DNA of 64,000 nucleotides from Lutibacter flavus (GCF_900188355.1 NZ_FZNX01000001.1:333671-397670); one strand, 5' to 3'; shown: positions 52,375-61,150, counted from the stretch's first letter. A program made the numbers and translations. The notes: generated by a model from the sequence alone, not told the origin.

Positions 52375-52806
52375 ATGCAACATTTAATTTTAGCTATCGC
52401 AATGCTTTTTTCATCAATAATAGTAGCACAGGAATCTAGTAAATCAACAAAAAATGAATTCAAATCTGTAAAAGTGTCTGTTGTAAATGCAACAAATGAC
52501 AAGGGAGAAATTGAATTTGCACTTTTTAATGAAGAAAATTTCAGAAAAGAATCATTAGAGTCAATTTCATCAACTATTAAAAACGGAGTTAGTACAGTTA
52601 CTTTTAAGGGGCTTTTAGAAGGTTCTTATGCAATAATTTGTTATCACGATGCCAATGAAAATGGTAAAATGGACTTTGCTGAAAACGGAATGCCTATTGA
52701 GAATTATGGAGCATCAAATAATGTTATGAATTTTGGTCCACCTCAATTTGAAGATTCAAAATTTGTAGTGTCTAAAAACGATTTATCTTTAGAAATTAAG
52801 TTTTAA
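52375..52806 (+). CDS. DUF2141 exported protein
   Basis: A 143-residue secreted protein with a signal peptide (LILAIAMLFSSIIVAQ) and the DUF2141 domain: VKVSVVNATNDKGEIEFALF, FKGLLEGSYAIICYHDANEN and NGKMDFAENGMPIENYGAS, a beta-sandwich with a conserved Asp/Asn loop. Function unknown. It heads the sensor-kinase operon, and the LytTR-type operator precedes it, so it may be the main output of that system. Confidence 0.9.
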   Translation: MQHLILAIAMLFSSIIVAQESSKSTKNEFKSVKVSVVNATNDKGEIEFALFNEENFRKESLESISSTIKNGVSTVTFKGLLEGSYAIICYHDANENGKMDFAENGMPIENYGASNNVMNFGPPQFEDSKFVVSKNDLSLEIKF

Positions 52807-52836
52807 ATTGCAGTTAAAATAGAAAACGTTTAATAA

Positions 52837-54180
52837 ATGAGAAAAGACCTTAAATATCTGCTGAAAATATCAATAATTATTGCAATTGTAATATTTGTTA
52901 TTGAAAAACTCGTTTTTGGAGGGGGTTTTAATTCATCAGTAAGTGACTTAATTAAGGCTTTTGGTATTCATTTTATGTATGCTTTTGTATTGTCAGCAAT
53001 AAACGGATATTTTTATTACTATTTAAACGAAAGATATTCTTGGAAAGAGCATTCTAAAAAAAGATTGATAATTGGCGCTGCAGGATCAATAGTTTTATCA
53101 ATGATTGGTTTAGTAGTATTAAGGTATATAACTTTGGTTATAATTTTAGGGAATCCTTTAGAATCTTTTTTAAATGATAAATATGCCTATAACTATTATT
53201 TATTTAGTCTTGCCTTAACACTAGTTGCAAGTTTGGTTTTTCATGCTATATTTTTTTACAAAGCATTAACAGAAAATAAAGTAAAAGAACAGCAAATAGT
53301 TGCCAAAACGGAAACAGCAAAATTTGAATCTTTAAAAAGTCAAATAGATCCACATTTTTTATTTAATAGTTTAAACGTTTTAACATCTCTTATTGGTGAA
53401 AATCCTAAACAAGCAGAAAAATTCACAACCAAATTATCAAAGGTTTATAGATATGTTTTAGAACAAAAAAGTAAGGATTTAATTGATTTAGATGAAGAAT
53501 TGCAATTTGCAAAAGCGTATATGGAATTATTAAAAATGCGTTTTGAAAATGCTGTTATTTTTGAAATTCCAGAGAAATCAAGTAATCCAGAACTTAAAAT
53601 TATCCCATTGTCTTTACAATTATTGTTGGAAAATACAATTAAACACAATGTGGTTTCGGAAGGCAATCCTTTAAAAGTTACAATTAAAGAAGAAAATGGG
53701 TATTTGGTGATAACAAATAATTACAATCCAAAAACAACTATAGAACAAGGTACAAGAGTTGGATTGAAAAATATAATTGACCGATATAACTTAATTACCT
53801 TAAAAAAAGTATCTGTTGAAAAACAAGCAGAAAAATTCACGGTAAAATTACCGTTATTAACACAAAAAACTACAATTATGAAATCGTCAGAAAATATAGA
53901 AAATAGTAAGTATATACGTGCAGTTGAACGCGTTGAAGAAATAAAAGGATTTTATTCAAGTCTAATTGCATATTGTATTGTAATTCCATTTTTAATTTAT
54001 ATTAATTTAAAATACGTGCCACAATTCCATTGGTTTTGGTTTCCAATAATGGGCTGGGGAATTGGTTTAATATTTCAGGCATTTAAAGCCTTTGCCTACA
54101 ATCCATTTTTAGGAAGAGATTGGGAGGAACGAAAAATTAAAGAATATATGAATGAGGATAATAAACAATATTGGGAATAA
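52837..54180 (+). CDS. LytS-type sensor histidine kinase with C-terminal 2TM domain
   Basis: A 447-residue membrane kinase. Residues 1-145 hold four membrane helices. The His_kinase (LytS-type) domain follows: phosphoacceptor His173 in QIDPHFLFNSLNVLTSL, then AKAYMELLKMRF and the N-box LQLLLENTIKHNVV, with ATP-lid G-box residues in TRVGLKNIIDRYNL. Unusually, the C-terminal about 90 residues form a 2TM domain (KYIRAVERVEEIKGFYSSLI to WEERKIKEY), also present in the next two genes. The 2TM domain may sense the membrane or bind the neighbouring proteins. It pairs with the LytTR regulator at 55003. Confidence 0.92.
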   Translation: MRKDLKYLLKISIIIAIVIFVIEKLVFGGGFNSSVSDLIKAFGIHFMYAFVLSAINGYFYYYLNERYSWKEHSKKRLIIGAAGSIVLSMIGLVVLRYITLVIILGNPLESFLNDKYAYNYYLFSLALTLVASLVFHAIFFYKALTENKVKEQQIVAKTETAKFESLKSQIDPHFLFNSLNVLTSLIGENPKQAEKFTTKLSKVYRYVLEQKSKDLIDLDEELQFAKAYMELLKMRFENAVIFEIPEKSSNPELKIIPLSLQLLLENTIKHNVVSEGNPLKVTIKEENGYLVITNNYNPKTTIEQGTRVGLKNIIDRYNLITLKKVSVEKQAEKFTVKLPLLTQKTTIMKSSENIENSKYIRAVERVEEIKGFYSSLIAYCIVIPFLIYINLKYVPQFHWFWFPIMGWGIGLIFQAFKAFAYNPFLGRDWEERKIKEYMNEDNKQYWE

Positions 54181-54225
54181 TTGATTTGCAGAAAAGAGAA
54201 AAATTAATTTATAAAAATTCACAAA

Positions 54226-54522
54226 ATGAAAAAATATTATACAGAAGAAGATAAATATATTAGAGCTAAGAAAAAAGTGGAAGCAATAAAAGGTTTTTAT
54301 GCGAACTTATTAGCGTATTGTTTGGTAATTCCTTTCCTGTTTTTCATTAACTATATGACGTCTCCAGGATATTATTGGTTTTGGTGGCCAATGTTTGGTT
54401 GGGGAATAGGAATTGCTTTTCACGCCTTTGGGGTTTTTGGACATAACATTATTTTAGGAAAAGACTGGGAGGAAAGAAAGATTAAGGAGATTATGGATAA
54501 AGATAATGATCAAAAATATTAA
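54226..54522 (+). CDS. 2TM-domain protein, first copy
   Basis: A 98-residue protein consisting of one 2TM domain: DKYIRAKKKVEAIKGFYANL, two helices (LLAYCLVIPFLFFINYM and MFGWGIGIAFHAFGVF), then GKDWEERKIKEIMDKDNDQK. It closely matches the C-terminus of the kinase just upstream, pointing to gene duplication. It is in the operon (45-base gap to the kinase). Role unknown; association with the kinase domain is a guess. Confidence 0.88.
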   Translation: MKKYYTEEDKYIRAKKKVEAIKGFYANLLAYCLVIPFLFFINYMTSPGYYWFWWPMFGWGIGIAFHAFGVFGHNIILGKDWEERKIKEIMDKDNDQKY

Positions 54523-54526
54523 TATC

Positions 54527-54844
54527 ATGGAAAATTCAAATTTAGAAGAACAAAAATATATTAGAGCAAAAAAGAAAGTTAAAGCAATAAAAGGATTTTA
54601 TGTACACCTTACGGTTTATATTTTAGTAAATTTATTTTTAATAATTACAAGAGCATTTTCAAATGACGGATTTGAAGATTTATGGCAATGGCAAACCTAT
54701 AATACAGCTATATTTTGGGGAATAGGAATTGTTTTTCACGCTTTTAATGTTTTTGGAATGAACTTTTTATTAGGGTCTAATTGGGAAGAGCGAAAAATAA
54801 AAGAAATGATGGATAAAGATAAAAAGAAGGATTTGTGGGAGTAG
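54527..54844 (+). CDS. 2TM-domain protein, second copy
   Basis: A 105-residue protein with the same 2TM layout: KYIRAKKKVKAIKGFYVHLT, two helices (VYILVNLFLIITRAF and FWGIGIVFHAFNVFGMNFLL) and NWEERKIKEMMDKDKKKD. The ATG at 54527 is preferred because an earlier frame start at 54506 lies inside the upstream gene. It is more divergent from the kinase domain than the first copy. A hexamer tract follows the stop. Confidence 0.87.
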   Translation: MENSNLEEQKYIRAKKKVKAIKGFYVHLTVYILVNLFLIITRAFSNDGFEDLWQWQTYNTAIFWGIGIVFHAFNVFGMNFLLGSNWEERKIKEMMDKDKKKDLWE

Positions 54845-54883
54845 GCCTTGAGTTTAAATGTGAAGAGTGGATATTACCAACAA

Positions 54884-54981
54884 GCTAAAACTAAGATAAA
54901 AAACTAAGACTGAGACTGAGACTGAGACTGAGACTGAGACTGAGACTAAGGCAAAGACTAAGACAAAAAACTAAGACTAAA
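54884..54981. repeat. Hexanucleotide tandem repeat GACTGA
   Basis: Six perfect GACTGA units (54908-54943) plus a partial one, flanked by degenerate ACTAAGA-type units, fill most of the 54845-55002 gap between the second 2TM gene and the LytTR regulator. It is not coding. Variation in copy number would change the distance between the two genes without a frame effect. Confidence 0.85.
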
Positions 54982-55002
54982 CCCAACAACTAACAACAAA
55001 GT

Positions 55003-55755
55003 ATGAAAGTAGTAATAATTGAAGATGAAAAACCAGCTGCACGTAGATTAAGCAGAATGCTCAATGAATTTGATATTGAGCCTATAGCTATGTTGCACTC
55101 TGTTGAAGAATCAATAAATTGGTTTCATAATAATGAACATCCAGATCTGCTTTTTTTAGATATTCAGCTATCTGATGGTTTGTCTTTTGAAATTTTTGAA
55201 GAGATAGAGGTGGAAAGTTCAATTATTTTTACAACAGCATATGATGAATATGCGTTAAAAGCTTTTAAGTTAAACAGTGTTGATTATTTATTAAAACCAA
55301 TAGATTCAGATGAATTAGAAAATGCAATTAATCAATTTAAAACTTTACATCTTGCAAATTCAAATGTTGGTTTAAATTTTGAACAAATTAAAAACTTAAT
55401 TACTCCAACTCAAAAAGAGTACAAAAAACGGTTTACGGTTAAAATTGGTCAGCATTTAAAAATGATTTCAATAGAGTCTATTGAGTGTTTTTATAGTGAA
55501 AATAAAGGAACTCATATTCATACTACAAATAATAGAAGTTATTTATTAGAAGAAACTTTAGAGCAATTAGAAGATAAGTTAGCACCCGAAATTTTCTTTA
55601 GAGTTAGTAGAAAATATTTTGTAAATATAAATTCGATAAAAGACATTATTTCTTATACAAATAGCCGATTAAAATTAATACTTCATTCTTTTAATGAATC
55701 AGAGATTATTGTGAGTAGAGAGCGGGTAAAAGATTTTAAAAATTGGATAGATTAA
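55003..55755 (+). CDS. LytTR-family response regulator
   Basis: A 250-residue two-domain regulator. The receiver domain has the acidic pair in VVIIEDEKPAARRL and phosphoacceptor Asp53 in LLFLDIQLSDG, with Thr and Lys in FTTAYDEYALKAFK and VDYLLKPIDSDE. The C-terminal LytTR DNA-binding domain spans from KKRFTVKIGQHLKMISIESI to RVKDFKNWID. It pairs with the LytS-like kinase, as in Bacteroidota LytS/LytR systems, and is the last gene of the operon. The repeat at 52264 and 52285 is its likely site. Confidence 0.93.
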   Translation: MKVVIIEDEKPAARRLSRMLNEFDIEPIAMLHSVEESINWFHNNEHPDLLFLDIQLSDGLSFEIFEEIEVESSIIFTTAYDEYALKAFKLNSVDYLLKPIDSDELENAINQFKTLHLANSNVGLNFEQIKNLITPTQKEYKKRFTVKIGQHLKMISIESIECFYSENKGTHIHTTNNRSYLLEETLEQLEDKLAPEIFFRVSRKYFVNINSIKDIISYTNSRLKLILHSFNESEIIVSRERVKDFKNWID

Positions 55756-55783
55756 ATTTTACTCATAAAAGCTTCATTTTCTT

Positions 55784-55815
55784 TTTGTTATAATAAAATA
55801 AATTCAGTAAATTTG
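55784..55815 (+). promoter_or_regulatory. Promoter of rpsA
   Basis: TTTG (55784-55787), 20-base spacer and TAAATTTG (55808-55815), an exact Bacteroidota promoter. The leader to the ATG at 55942 is about 120 bases. Confidence 0.75.
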
Positions 55816-55941
55816 CACTCCTTTTTACGAGAACAGATTTAAAAAGGAATAGATTTAAAATTTATATAAATAATCTCTTAACGTTATTATCGTTTAAAAA
55901 TCTGAATAACAATAAGATACAAATAATAATCATCAGCAAAT

Positions 55942-57726
55942 ATGTCTGAAGAATCAAAAAAAACTGAAGAGCAAGTAGATGCTACTGAAGTAAAAAAAAC
56001 AACAGCAAAAGCAAAAACTACAAAAGCTGACGCTGAAAAAGCAACTGATAAAGTTGAAGAAACTGTAAAAGAAGTGGAAGCTCCAGTTGCGGTTAAAGAA
56101 GCTAAAGTTGAAGAAACTGTAAAAGAAGTGGAAGCTCCTGCAGCAGTTGAAGAAACTAAAGTTGAAGAAGTAAAAGTTAGTCCTGAAGAATTTTTAGAAA
56201 ATTTTAACTGGCATAAATACGAAGAAGGTATTGATGAAGTTGATGAAGATAACATTAAAGCTTTTGAAGCAGCTTTAGAGGGTACTTTAGGTTTAGTAAA
56301 TGAAAGAGAAGTAATTGATGGAACAGTTGTAAGAAAAACTGACCGTGAAGCAATTATTGATATTAACTCTAAATCTGAAGGAGTTATTTCATTAAACGAA
56401 TTTCGTTACAATCCAGGTTTAAAAGTTGGAGATGTAGTTGAAGTTTTAGTTGACAAAAGAGAAGATAGCACTGGTCAATTAGTATTATCACACAAAAAAG
56501 CAAGAGTTATTAAAGCTTGGGATCGTGTAAATAATGCACATGAAACAGGTGAAGTAGTTAACGGTTTCGTTAAATGCAGAACTCGTGGAGGTATGATTGT
56601 AGATGTTTTTGGAATTGAAGCATTCTTACCAGGTTCTCAAATTGATGTGAAACCAATTAGAGATTACGATCAATACGTTGAGAAAACAATGGAATTCAAA
56701 GTTGTGAAAATCAACCAAGAATTTAAAAATGTTGTTGTATCTCATAAAGCTCTTATTGAAGCTGATATTGAAATTCAGAAAAAAGAAATTATTGGTAAAT
56801 TAGAAAAAGGACAAGTATTAGAAGGTGTTGTTAAAAACATTACTTCTTACGGTGTATTTGTTGATTTAGGTGGTGTTGACGGTTTAGTTCACATTACAGA
56901 TTTATCTTGGTCTAGAATCAATCACCCAAGTGAGGTTGTTGAATTAGATCAAACATTAAACGTTGTAATTCTTGATTTTGATGATGAGAAAACAAGAATT
57001 CAATTAGGTTTAAAACAATTAAATGCGCACCCTTGGGAAGCATTAGATGATACTATTAAGGTAGGTGATACAGTAAAAGGTAAAGTAGTTGTACTTGCTG
57101 ATTACGGTGCATTTATTGAAGTAGCACAAGGAGTTGAAGGATTAATTCACGTTTCTGAAATGTCATGGTCTACACATTTACGTTCTGCACAAGATTTCGT
57201 ATCTGTTGGTGATGAGGTTGAAGCTCAGGTGTTAACTTTAGATAGAGAAGAAAGAAAAATGTCATTAGGTATTAAGCAATTACATCCAGATCCTTGGAAT
57301 AACATTGCAGAAAAATACCCAGTTGGTTCAACACATACAGGTACTGTACGTAACTACACTAACTTTGGTGTTTTTGTTGAGTTAGAAGAAGGAATTGACG
57401 GATTGGTTTACATTTCTGATCTTTCTTGGACTAAGAAAATTAAGCATCCATCAGATTTTGTATCTGTAGGAGATAAATTAGAAGTTCAAGTTATTGAATT
57501 AGATGTTGAAGGACGTAAATTAAACTTAGGTCACAAACAAACTACTGAAAATCCTTGGGATGCTCACGAAGCTACTTTTGCTATTGATTCTATTCACGAA
57601 GGAACTGTAAAAGAGAAAAGTGATAAAGGTCTTATTGTATCTTTACAAGATGGAGTTGAGGCGTTTGTACCAAGTCGTTTTACAACTAAGGAAGATGGAA
57701 CTAAATTAGCTAAAGGAGATAGATAA
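55942..57726 (+). CDS. rpsA: 30S ribosomal protein S1, frameshifted at the 3' end
   Basis: Ribosomal protein S1 with a Lys/Glu/Ala-rich N-terminal extension (residues 1 to about 80) that contains a 54-bp tandem duplication (56050-56157), followed by repeated S1 RNA-binding domains: REVIDGTVVRKTDREAIIDI, HETGEVVNGFVKCRTRGGMI, LEKGQVLEGVVKNITSYGVF, IKVGDTVKGKVVVLADYGAF, YPVGSTHTGTVRNYTNFGVF and EGTVKEKSDKGLIVSL. The frame ends at a TAA (57724) after LAKGDR, in the middle of the last S1 domain. The missing tail continues in another frame up to 57913. Bound to mRNA, S1 is needed for initiation and is normally essential, so a sequencing error is a strong possibility; a real truncation would be remarkable. 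Confidence 0.93.
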   Translation: MSEESKKTEEQVDATEVKKTTAKAKTTKADAEKATDKVEETVKEVEAPVAVKEAKVEETVKEVEAPAAVEETKVEEVKVSPEEFLENFNWHKYEEGIDEVDEDNIKAFEAALEGTLGLVNEREVIDGTVVRKTDREAIIDINSKSEGVISLNEFRYNPGLKVGDVVEVLVDKREDSTGQLVLSHKKARVIKAWDRVNNAHETGEVVNGFVKCRTRGGMIVDVFGIEAFLPGSQIDVKPIRDYDQYVEKTMEFKVVKINQEFKNVVVSHKALIEADIEIQKKEIIGKLEKGQVLEGVVKNITSYGVFVDLGGVDGLVHITDLSWSRINHPSEVVELDQTLNVVILDFDDEKTRIQLGLKQLNAHPWEALDDTIKVGDTVKGKVVVLADYGAFIEVAQGVEGLIHVSEMSWSTHLRSAQDFVSVGDEVEAQVLTLDREERKMSLGIKQLHPDPWNNIAEKYPVGSTHTGTVRNYTNFGVFVELEEGIDGLVYISDLSWTKKIKHPSDFVSVGDKLEVQVIELDVEGRKLNLGHKQTTENPWDAHEATFAIDSIHEGTVKEKSDKGLIVSLQDGVEAFVPSRFTTKEDGTKLAKGDR

Positions 57727-57913
57727 ATTTAAAGTTATTGAATTTAACAAAGAATTTAGACGTGTTGTAGCTTCTCACACATCAATATTTAAAGCACAAG
57801 AAGAGAAAAATATCAAAGTAGCTCAGAAAAAAGCTGAATCTGCTGATAAAACAACTCTTGGAGATTTAGGTGGCGATTTAGCTGCATTAAAGAAAAAAAT
57901 GGAAGGGAAATAA
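57722..57913 (+). pseudogene. Displaced C-terminal tail of rpsA
   Basis: The next frame continues the S1 domain: DKFKVIEFNKEFRRVVASH, then a helical tail and the S1 C-terminal end (LGDLGGDLAALKKKMEGK). A two-base deletion, or equivalent one-base insertion, near 57720 explains the break. The tail is short but fully conserved in character, suggesting the change is very recent or artefactual. Confidence 0.8.
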
Positions 57914-57936
57914 GATTCTCTAATATTTTATAATAT

Positions 57937-57970
57937 AAAAAGCTGTATCATATGATACAGCTTTTTTTTT
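57937..57970 (+). terminator. Terminator after rpsA
   Basis: Perfect 15-bp arms (AAAAAGCTGTATCAT and complement, 57937-57966) followed by a run of T to 57970. The glmM promoter starts just behind it. Confidence 0.92.
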
Positions 57971-57991
57971 CGTTTTTACATCAATATAAAT

Positions 57992-57999
57992 TATCTTTG
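57992..57999 (+). promoter_or_regulatory. -7 box of glmM
   Basis: TATCTTTG, an exact TAnnTTTG match, 19 bases before the ATG at 58018. No convincing -33 element. Confidence 0.55.
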
Positions 58000-58017
58000 C
58001 AACACTTAATTTTAGAT

Positions 58018-59400
58018 ATGTCTTTAATAAAATCAATTTCAGGAATACGAGGAACAATAGGAGGTAAAGTAGCAGTCAATTTAACACCAATTGATACCGT
58101 AAAATTTGCCGCAGCCTATGGAATGTGGCTAAAAGAACAATCAAAAAACGAGCAATTAACTGTTATTGTTGGAAGAGATGCTCGCATTTCTGGTAAAATG
58201 GTAAGTAGTTTGGTTTGTAATACACTAGTTGGGTTAGGAATAAACGTAAATGACATTGGTTTGTCTACTACACCAACAGTTGAAGTTGCGGTTGCTTTAG
58301 ATAAAGCTGATGGTGGAATAATTATAACAGCAAGTCATAATCCTAAACAATGGAATGCCTTAAAATTACTAAATAATAAAGGTGAATTTTTAAATGCTGT
58401 TGAAGGTGAAAAAGTGTTGAAAATTGCCGAAAATGACGCCTATATTTTTGCGGAAGTTGATGATTTAGGTAGATATAGAAAGAAACAAGGTTATATAAGT
58501 AAACATATTAAAGAAGTTTTAAAATTAAACTTGGTTGATATTGATGCTATTAAAAAGGCAAAATTTAAAGTAGTTGTTGATGCTGTAAACTCAACAGGAG
58601 GAATTGCGATACCAGAGTTACTTGAAAAGTTAGGAGTGGAATGTGTTCAGCTTTATTGTGAACCAAATGGTGAATTCCCACACAATCCAGAACCCTTAAA
58701 AGAACATTTAACTGATATTTCTGAATTGGTTGTGAAAGAAAAAGCCGATTTTGGAATTGTAGTGGATCCAGATGTTGATCGTTTGGCAATTGTTAATGAA
58801 GATGGTTCTATGTTTGGAGAAGAATATACTTTAGTTGCTTGTGCTGATTATGTATTAGGAAAAACCAAAGGAAATACAGTTTCTAATTTATCATCATCAA
58901 GAGCTTTAAGAGATATAACTGAAAAACATGGGGTAGAATACCAAGCAAGTGCAGTAGGTGAGGTAAATGTTGTTGAATTAATGAAAGCGACCAATGCAAT
59001 AATTGGGGGAGAAGGAAATGGTGGTATTATCTATCCAGAATCTCATTATGGTAGAGATTCTTTGGTTGGTGTTGCGCTATTTTTATCGCATTTGGCAAAA
59101 TTGAAAATATCTTGTAAAGAGTTAAGAGATAGCTATCCAAGTTATTTTATGAGTAAAAATAAAATTGAATTAACTCAAGAAATAGATGTTGATGCTATCT
59201 TAGTTTCTATGGCTTCAACATATAAAAATGAAGATGTTATTACTATAGATGGTGTTAAAATCAATTTTGAAACAGAATGGATTCATTTGAGAAAATCCAA
59301 TACAGAACCAATAATTAGAATATATACAGAAAGTACTTCACAAAAAAAAGCTGATGATTTGGCTGTGCGATTTATAAATGAGATTAAAGAAATAATTTAA
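58018..59400 (+). CDS. glmM: Phosphoglucosamine/phosphohexose mutase
   Basis: A 460-residue member of the phosphohexomutase family. The active-site phosphoserine is Ser106 in IIITASHNPKQWNALK. The metal loop is FGIVVDPDVDRLAIVNEDG, the sugar-binding loop EGNGGIIYPESHYGRDS, and the phosphate-binding loop RKSNTEPIIRIYTES. These fit phosphoglucosamine mutase, which makes GlcN-1-P for peptidoglycan and LPS. The ATG at 58018 starts at the conserved N-terminus SLIKSISGIRGTIGG; the longer frame overlaps the rpsA terminator. It is convergent with the acyltransferase gene. Confidence 0.92.
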   Translation: MSLIKSISGIRGTIGGKVAVNLTPIDTVKFAAAYGMWLKEQSKNEQLTVIVGRDARISGKMVSSLVCNTLVGLGINVNDIGLSTTPTVEVAVALDKADGGIIITASHNPKQWNALKLLNNKGEFLNAVEGEKVLKIAENDAYIFAEVDDLGRYRKKQGYISKHIKEVLKLNLVDIDAIKKAKFKVVVDAVNSTGGIAIPELLEKLGVECVQLYCEPNGEFPHNPEPLKEHLTDISELVVKEKADFGIVVDPDVDRLAIVNEDGSMFGEEYTLVACADYVLGKTKGNTVSNLSSSRALRDITEKHGVEYQASAVGEVNVVELMKATNAIIGGEGNGGIIYPESHYGRDSLVGVALFLSHLAKLKISCKELRDSYPSYFMSKNKIELTQEIDVDAILVSMASTYKNEDVITIDGVKINFETEWIHLRKSNTEPIIRIYTESTSQKKADDLAVRFINEIKEII

Positions 59401-59402
59401 CC

Positions 59403-60281
59403 TTATTGAGCTTTATCTTTATGTTTAAAGCGTTTATGGGTCCAAAAATAGAACTCAGGTTGTGCTTTAATTTGTTTTTGAACTTTTTCTAAAAAGATAT
59501 CGGTTAGTTTATAGTCTGGATATTTAGTTGCATCATTTGTAATTAAACTAAAAGTAGTTTCATAATAACCTCGCTTTACTTTTTTAGTTTCAATATAAAC
59601 CATATTCATATCATATTTTTTAGCCAACATTTCTGCACCCGTATGAATAGGAACTTTTACACCCAAAAATTCGCTCCAATAATAAGTCTTTTTTAATTGT
59701 GGTGATTGATCACTTAACAAACCATACATTGCTTGAATATTATTTTTCTTATTTTTTAGAATTTCAGAGATTACTTTAGAAGTTTCTACTAAATGCGTTC
59801 CAAATTTAGCTCTTGATTGTAATACTTTATTGTTAAAATAAGGATTGTTTATTTTTGTATAAGCAGCATAACCTTTATAATCTACAAAAGAATCTAAACT
59901 CATGATCCATTCCCAGTTTGCATAATGTGGTCCTGTTAAAATAATACTTTTCCCATCTTTAAAAAGTTCGGTAAAAAAGTCAATATTTGTAAATTTGTAA
60001 CGCTTATAAACTTCCTCTTTTGAAACTGTAAATGATTTTACCATTTCAATAAAAACATCGACAAAATGGCTATAAAATTTTTTACTGATTTGGACAATTT
60101 CTTCATTTGATTTTTCAGGAAAAGATAATTTCAAATTATTTAAAACTACTTTTTTTCTGTATCCAATTACATAATAAATCAATAAATAAACGCAATCAGA
60201 TATAAAATATAAGATACGAAATGGCAGTATTGATAATAACCAAATTAATGGGTAAACAAGAATATAGACTAATAGATTCAT
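59403..60281 (-). CDS. Lysophospholipid/lipid A acyltransferase, LpxL type
   Basis: A 292-residue acyltransferase of the LpxL/HtrB (LPLAT) family. An N-terminal hydrophobic region (LVYILVYPLIWLLSILPFRI) is followed by the catalytic HX4E motif in ILTGPHYANWEWIMSL, and SDQSPQLKKTYYWSEFLGVK is the second conserved block, with KKYDMNMVYIETKKVKRGYY. It probably transfers a secondary acyl chain to lipid A. It converges with glmM, two bases apart. Confidence 0.9.
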   Translation of the reverse strand: MNLLVYILVYPLIWLLSILPFRILYFISDCVYLLIYYVIGYRKKVVLNNLKLSFPEKSNEEIVQISKKFYSHFVDVFIEMVKSFTVSKEEVYKRYKFTNIDFFTELFKDGKSIILTGPHYANWEWIMSLDSFVDYKGYAAYTKINNPYFNNKVLQSRAKFGTHLVETSKVISEILKNKKNNIQAMYGLLSDQSPQLKKTYYWSEFLGVKVPIHTGAEMLAKKYDMNMVYIETKKVKRGYYETTFSLITNDATKYPDYKLTDIFLEKVQKQIKAQPEFYFWTHKRFKHKDKAQ

Positions 60282-60398
60282 AATAATGAGTGCAAATATC
60301 GTATTTAATTTTTAGAATCTTTTTATTAGTTTATAAAGTTTGATTTTAATATCATCATTTTTTTATACATTCGTGAATTAGTAAAAAATCAATTTAAA

Positions 60399-61043
60399 AT
60401 GAACATAGATAAAATACTCTTAATCTTAATTATTGCCAATGTAGGGTTTTCATTAAAGGGATTTAATGATCGACTATTTTTTGATAAATATAAGTTTCAA
60501 ATAGGAGCAATAAATAGAGGAGAAAAAATAAGAATGTTAACATCTGCATTTTTACATGTAGATTATTTGCATTTAATTTTAAATATGTATGTATTGTACA
60601 TATTTGCTCCAATAATTATTGTAAAGCTTGGTATAATTAAATTTCTGGTTTTATATTTTGGAAGTTTACTTGCGGGTAGTTTTTTAACCCAAAGTTACCA
60701 TAATAAGGAATTATATTACAGTGCTGTTGGGGCTTCTGGAGCAGTTGCAGGAATTATTTATGGTTCTATATTATTAAATCCAAACATGAGTTTAATGATG
60801 TTCCCATTACCAATTCCTATTCCTGGGTATATATTTGGTATTGGTTATTTATTGTATTCAATGTATGGTATGAAAAAACAATTGGGTAATGTTGGTCACT
60901 CTGCGCATTTAGGTGGTGCAATTGGAGGATATGGATTAATGTTATTACTGTATCCTGATGTGTTTTCACAAAGCCTGTCAACAATTATAATATTAGGAGT
61001 TCCAATAGTTTTATTGTTGTTATTTGGAAAGCGTTTTATATAA
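60399..61043 (+). CDS. Rhomboid family intramembrane serine protease
   Basis: A 214-residue membrane protein with six helices. The catalytic Ser is Ser113 in SAVGASGAVAGII, and the His is His170 in GHSAHLGGAIGG. The conserved HLILNMY (helix 2) and FLH motif are present. It cleaves membrane proteins within the bilayer; its substrate is unknown. It is followed by a terminator and the tRNA-Gly gene on the other strand. Confidence 0.92.
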   Translation: MNIDKILLILIIANVGFSLKGFNDRLFFDKYKFQIGAINRGEKIRMLTSAFLHVDYLHLILNMYVLYIFAPIIIVKLGIIKFLVLYFGSLLAGSFLTQSYHNKELYYSAVGASGAVAGIIYGSILLNPNMSLMMFPLPIPIPGYIFGIGYLLYSMYGMKKQLGNVGHSAHLGGAIGGYGLMLLLYPDVFSQSLSTIIILGVPIVLLLLFGKRFI

Positions 61044-61073
61044 AAAAAGGCCAAACTTACGTTTGGCCTTTTT
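61044..61073. terminator. Bidirectional terminator after rhomboid gene
   Basis: Perfect 13-bp arms (AAAAAGGCCAAAC and complement) with loop TTAC and T-tract. It separates the rhomboid gene and the tRNA. Confidence 0.9.
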
Positions 61074-61077
61074 CTTG

Positions 61078-61150
61078 AGCGAGAGACCGGGCTCGAACCG
61101 GCGACAGTCAGCTTGGAAGGCTGAAGCTCTACCAACTGAGCTACTCTCGC
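61078..61150 (-). tRNA. tRNA-Gly (anticodon UCC)
   Basis: On the minus strand the acceptor arm is GCGAGAG paired with CTCTCGC, the D-arm GCTC/GAGC, the anticodon arm TCAGC/GCTGA with loop CTTCCAA (anticodon TCC), and the T-arm GCCGG/CCGGT with loop TTCGAGC. The discriminator base is U and CCA is not encoded. All arms fit the cloverleaf with 73 bases. Confidence 0.95.

Noticed and set aside
54884-54981. Hexamer tract as a CRISPR array or coding repeat
   Set aside because: Units are 6 bases without spacers and GACTGA contains an in-frame stop in one phase; no cas genes are near.
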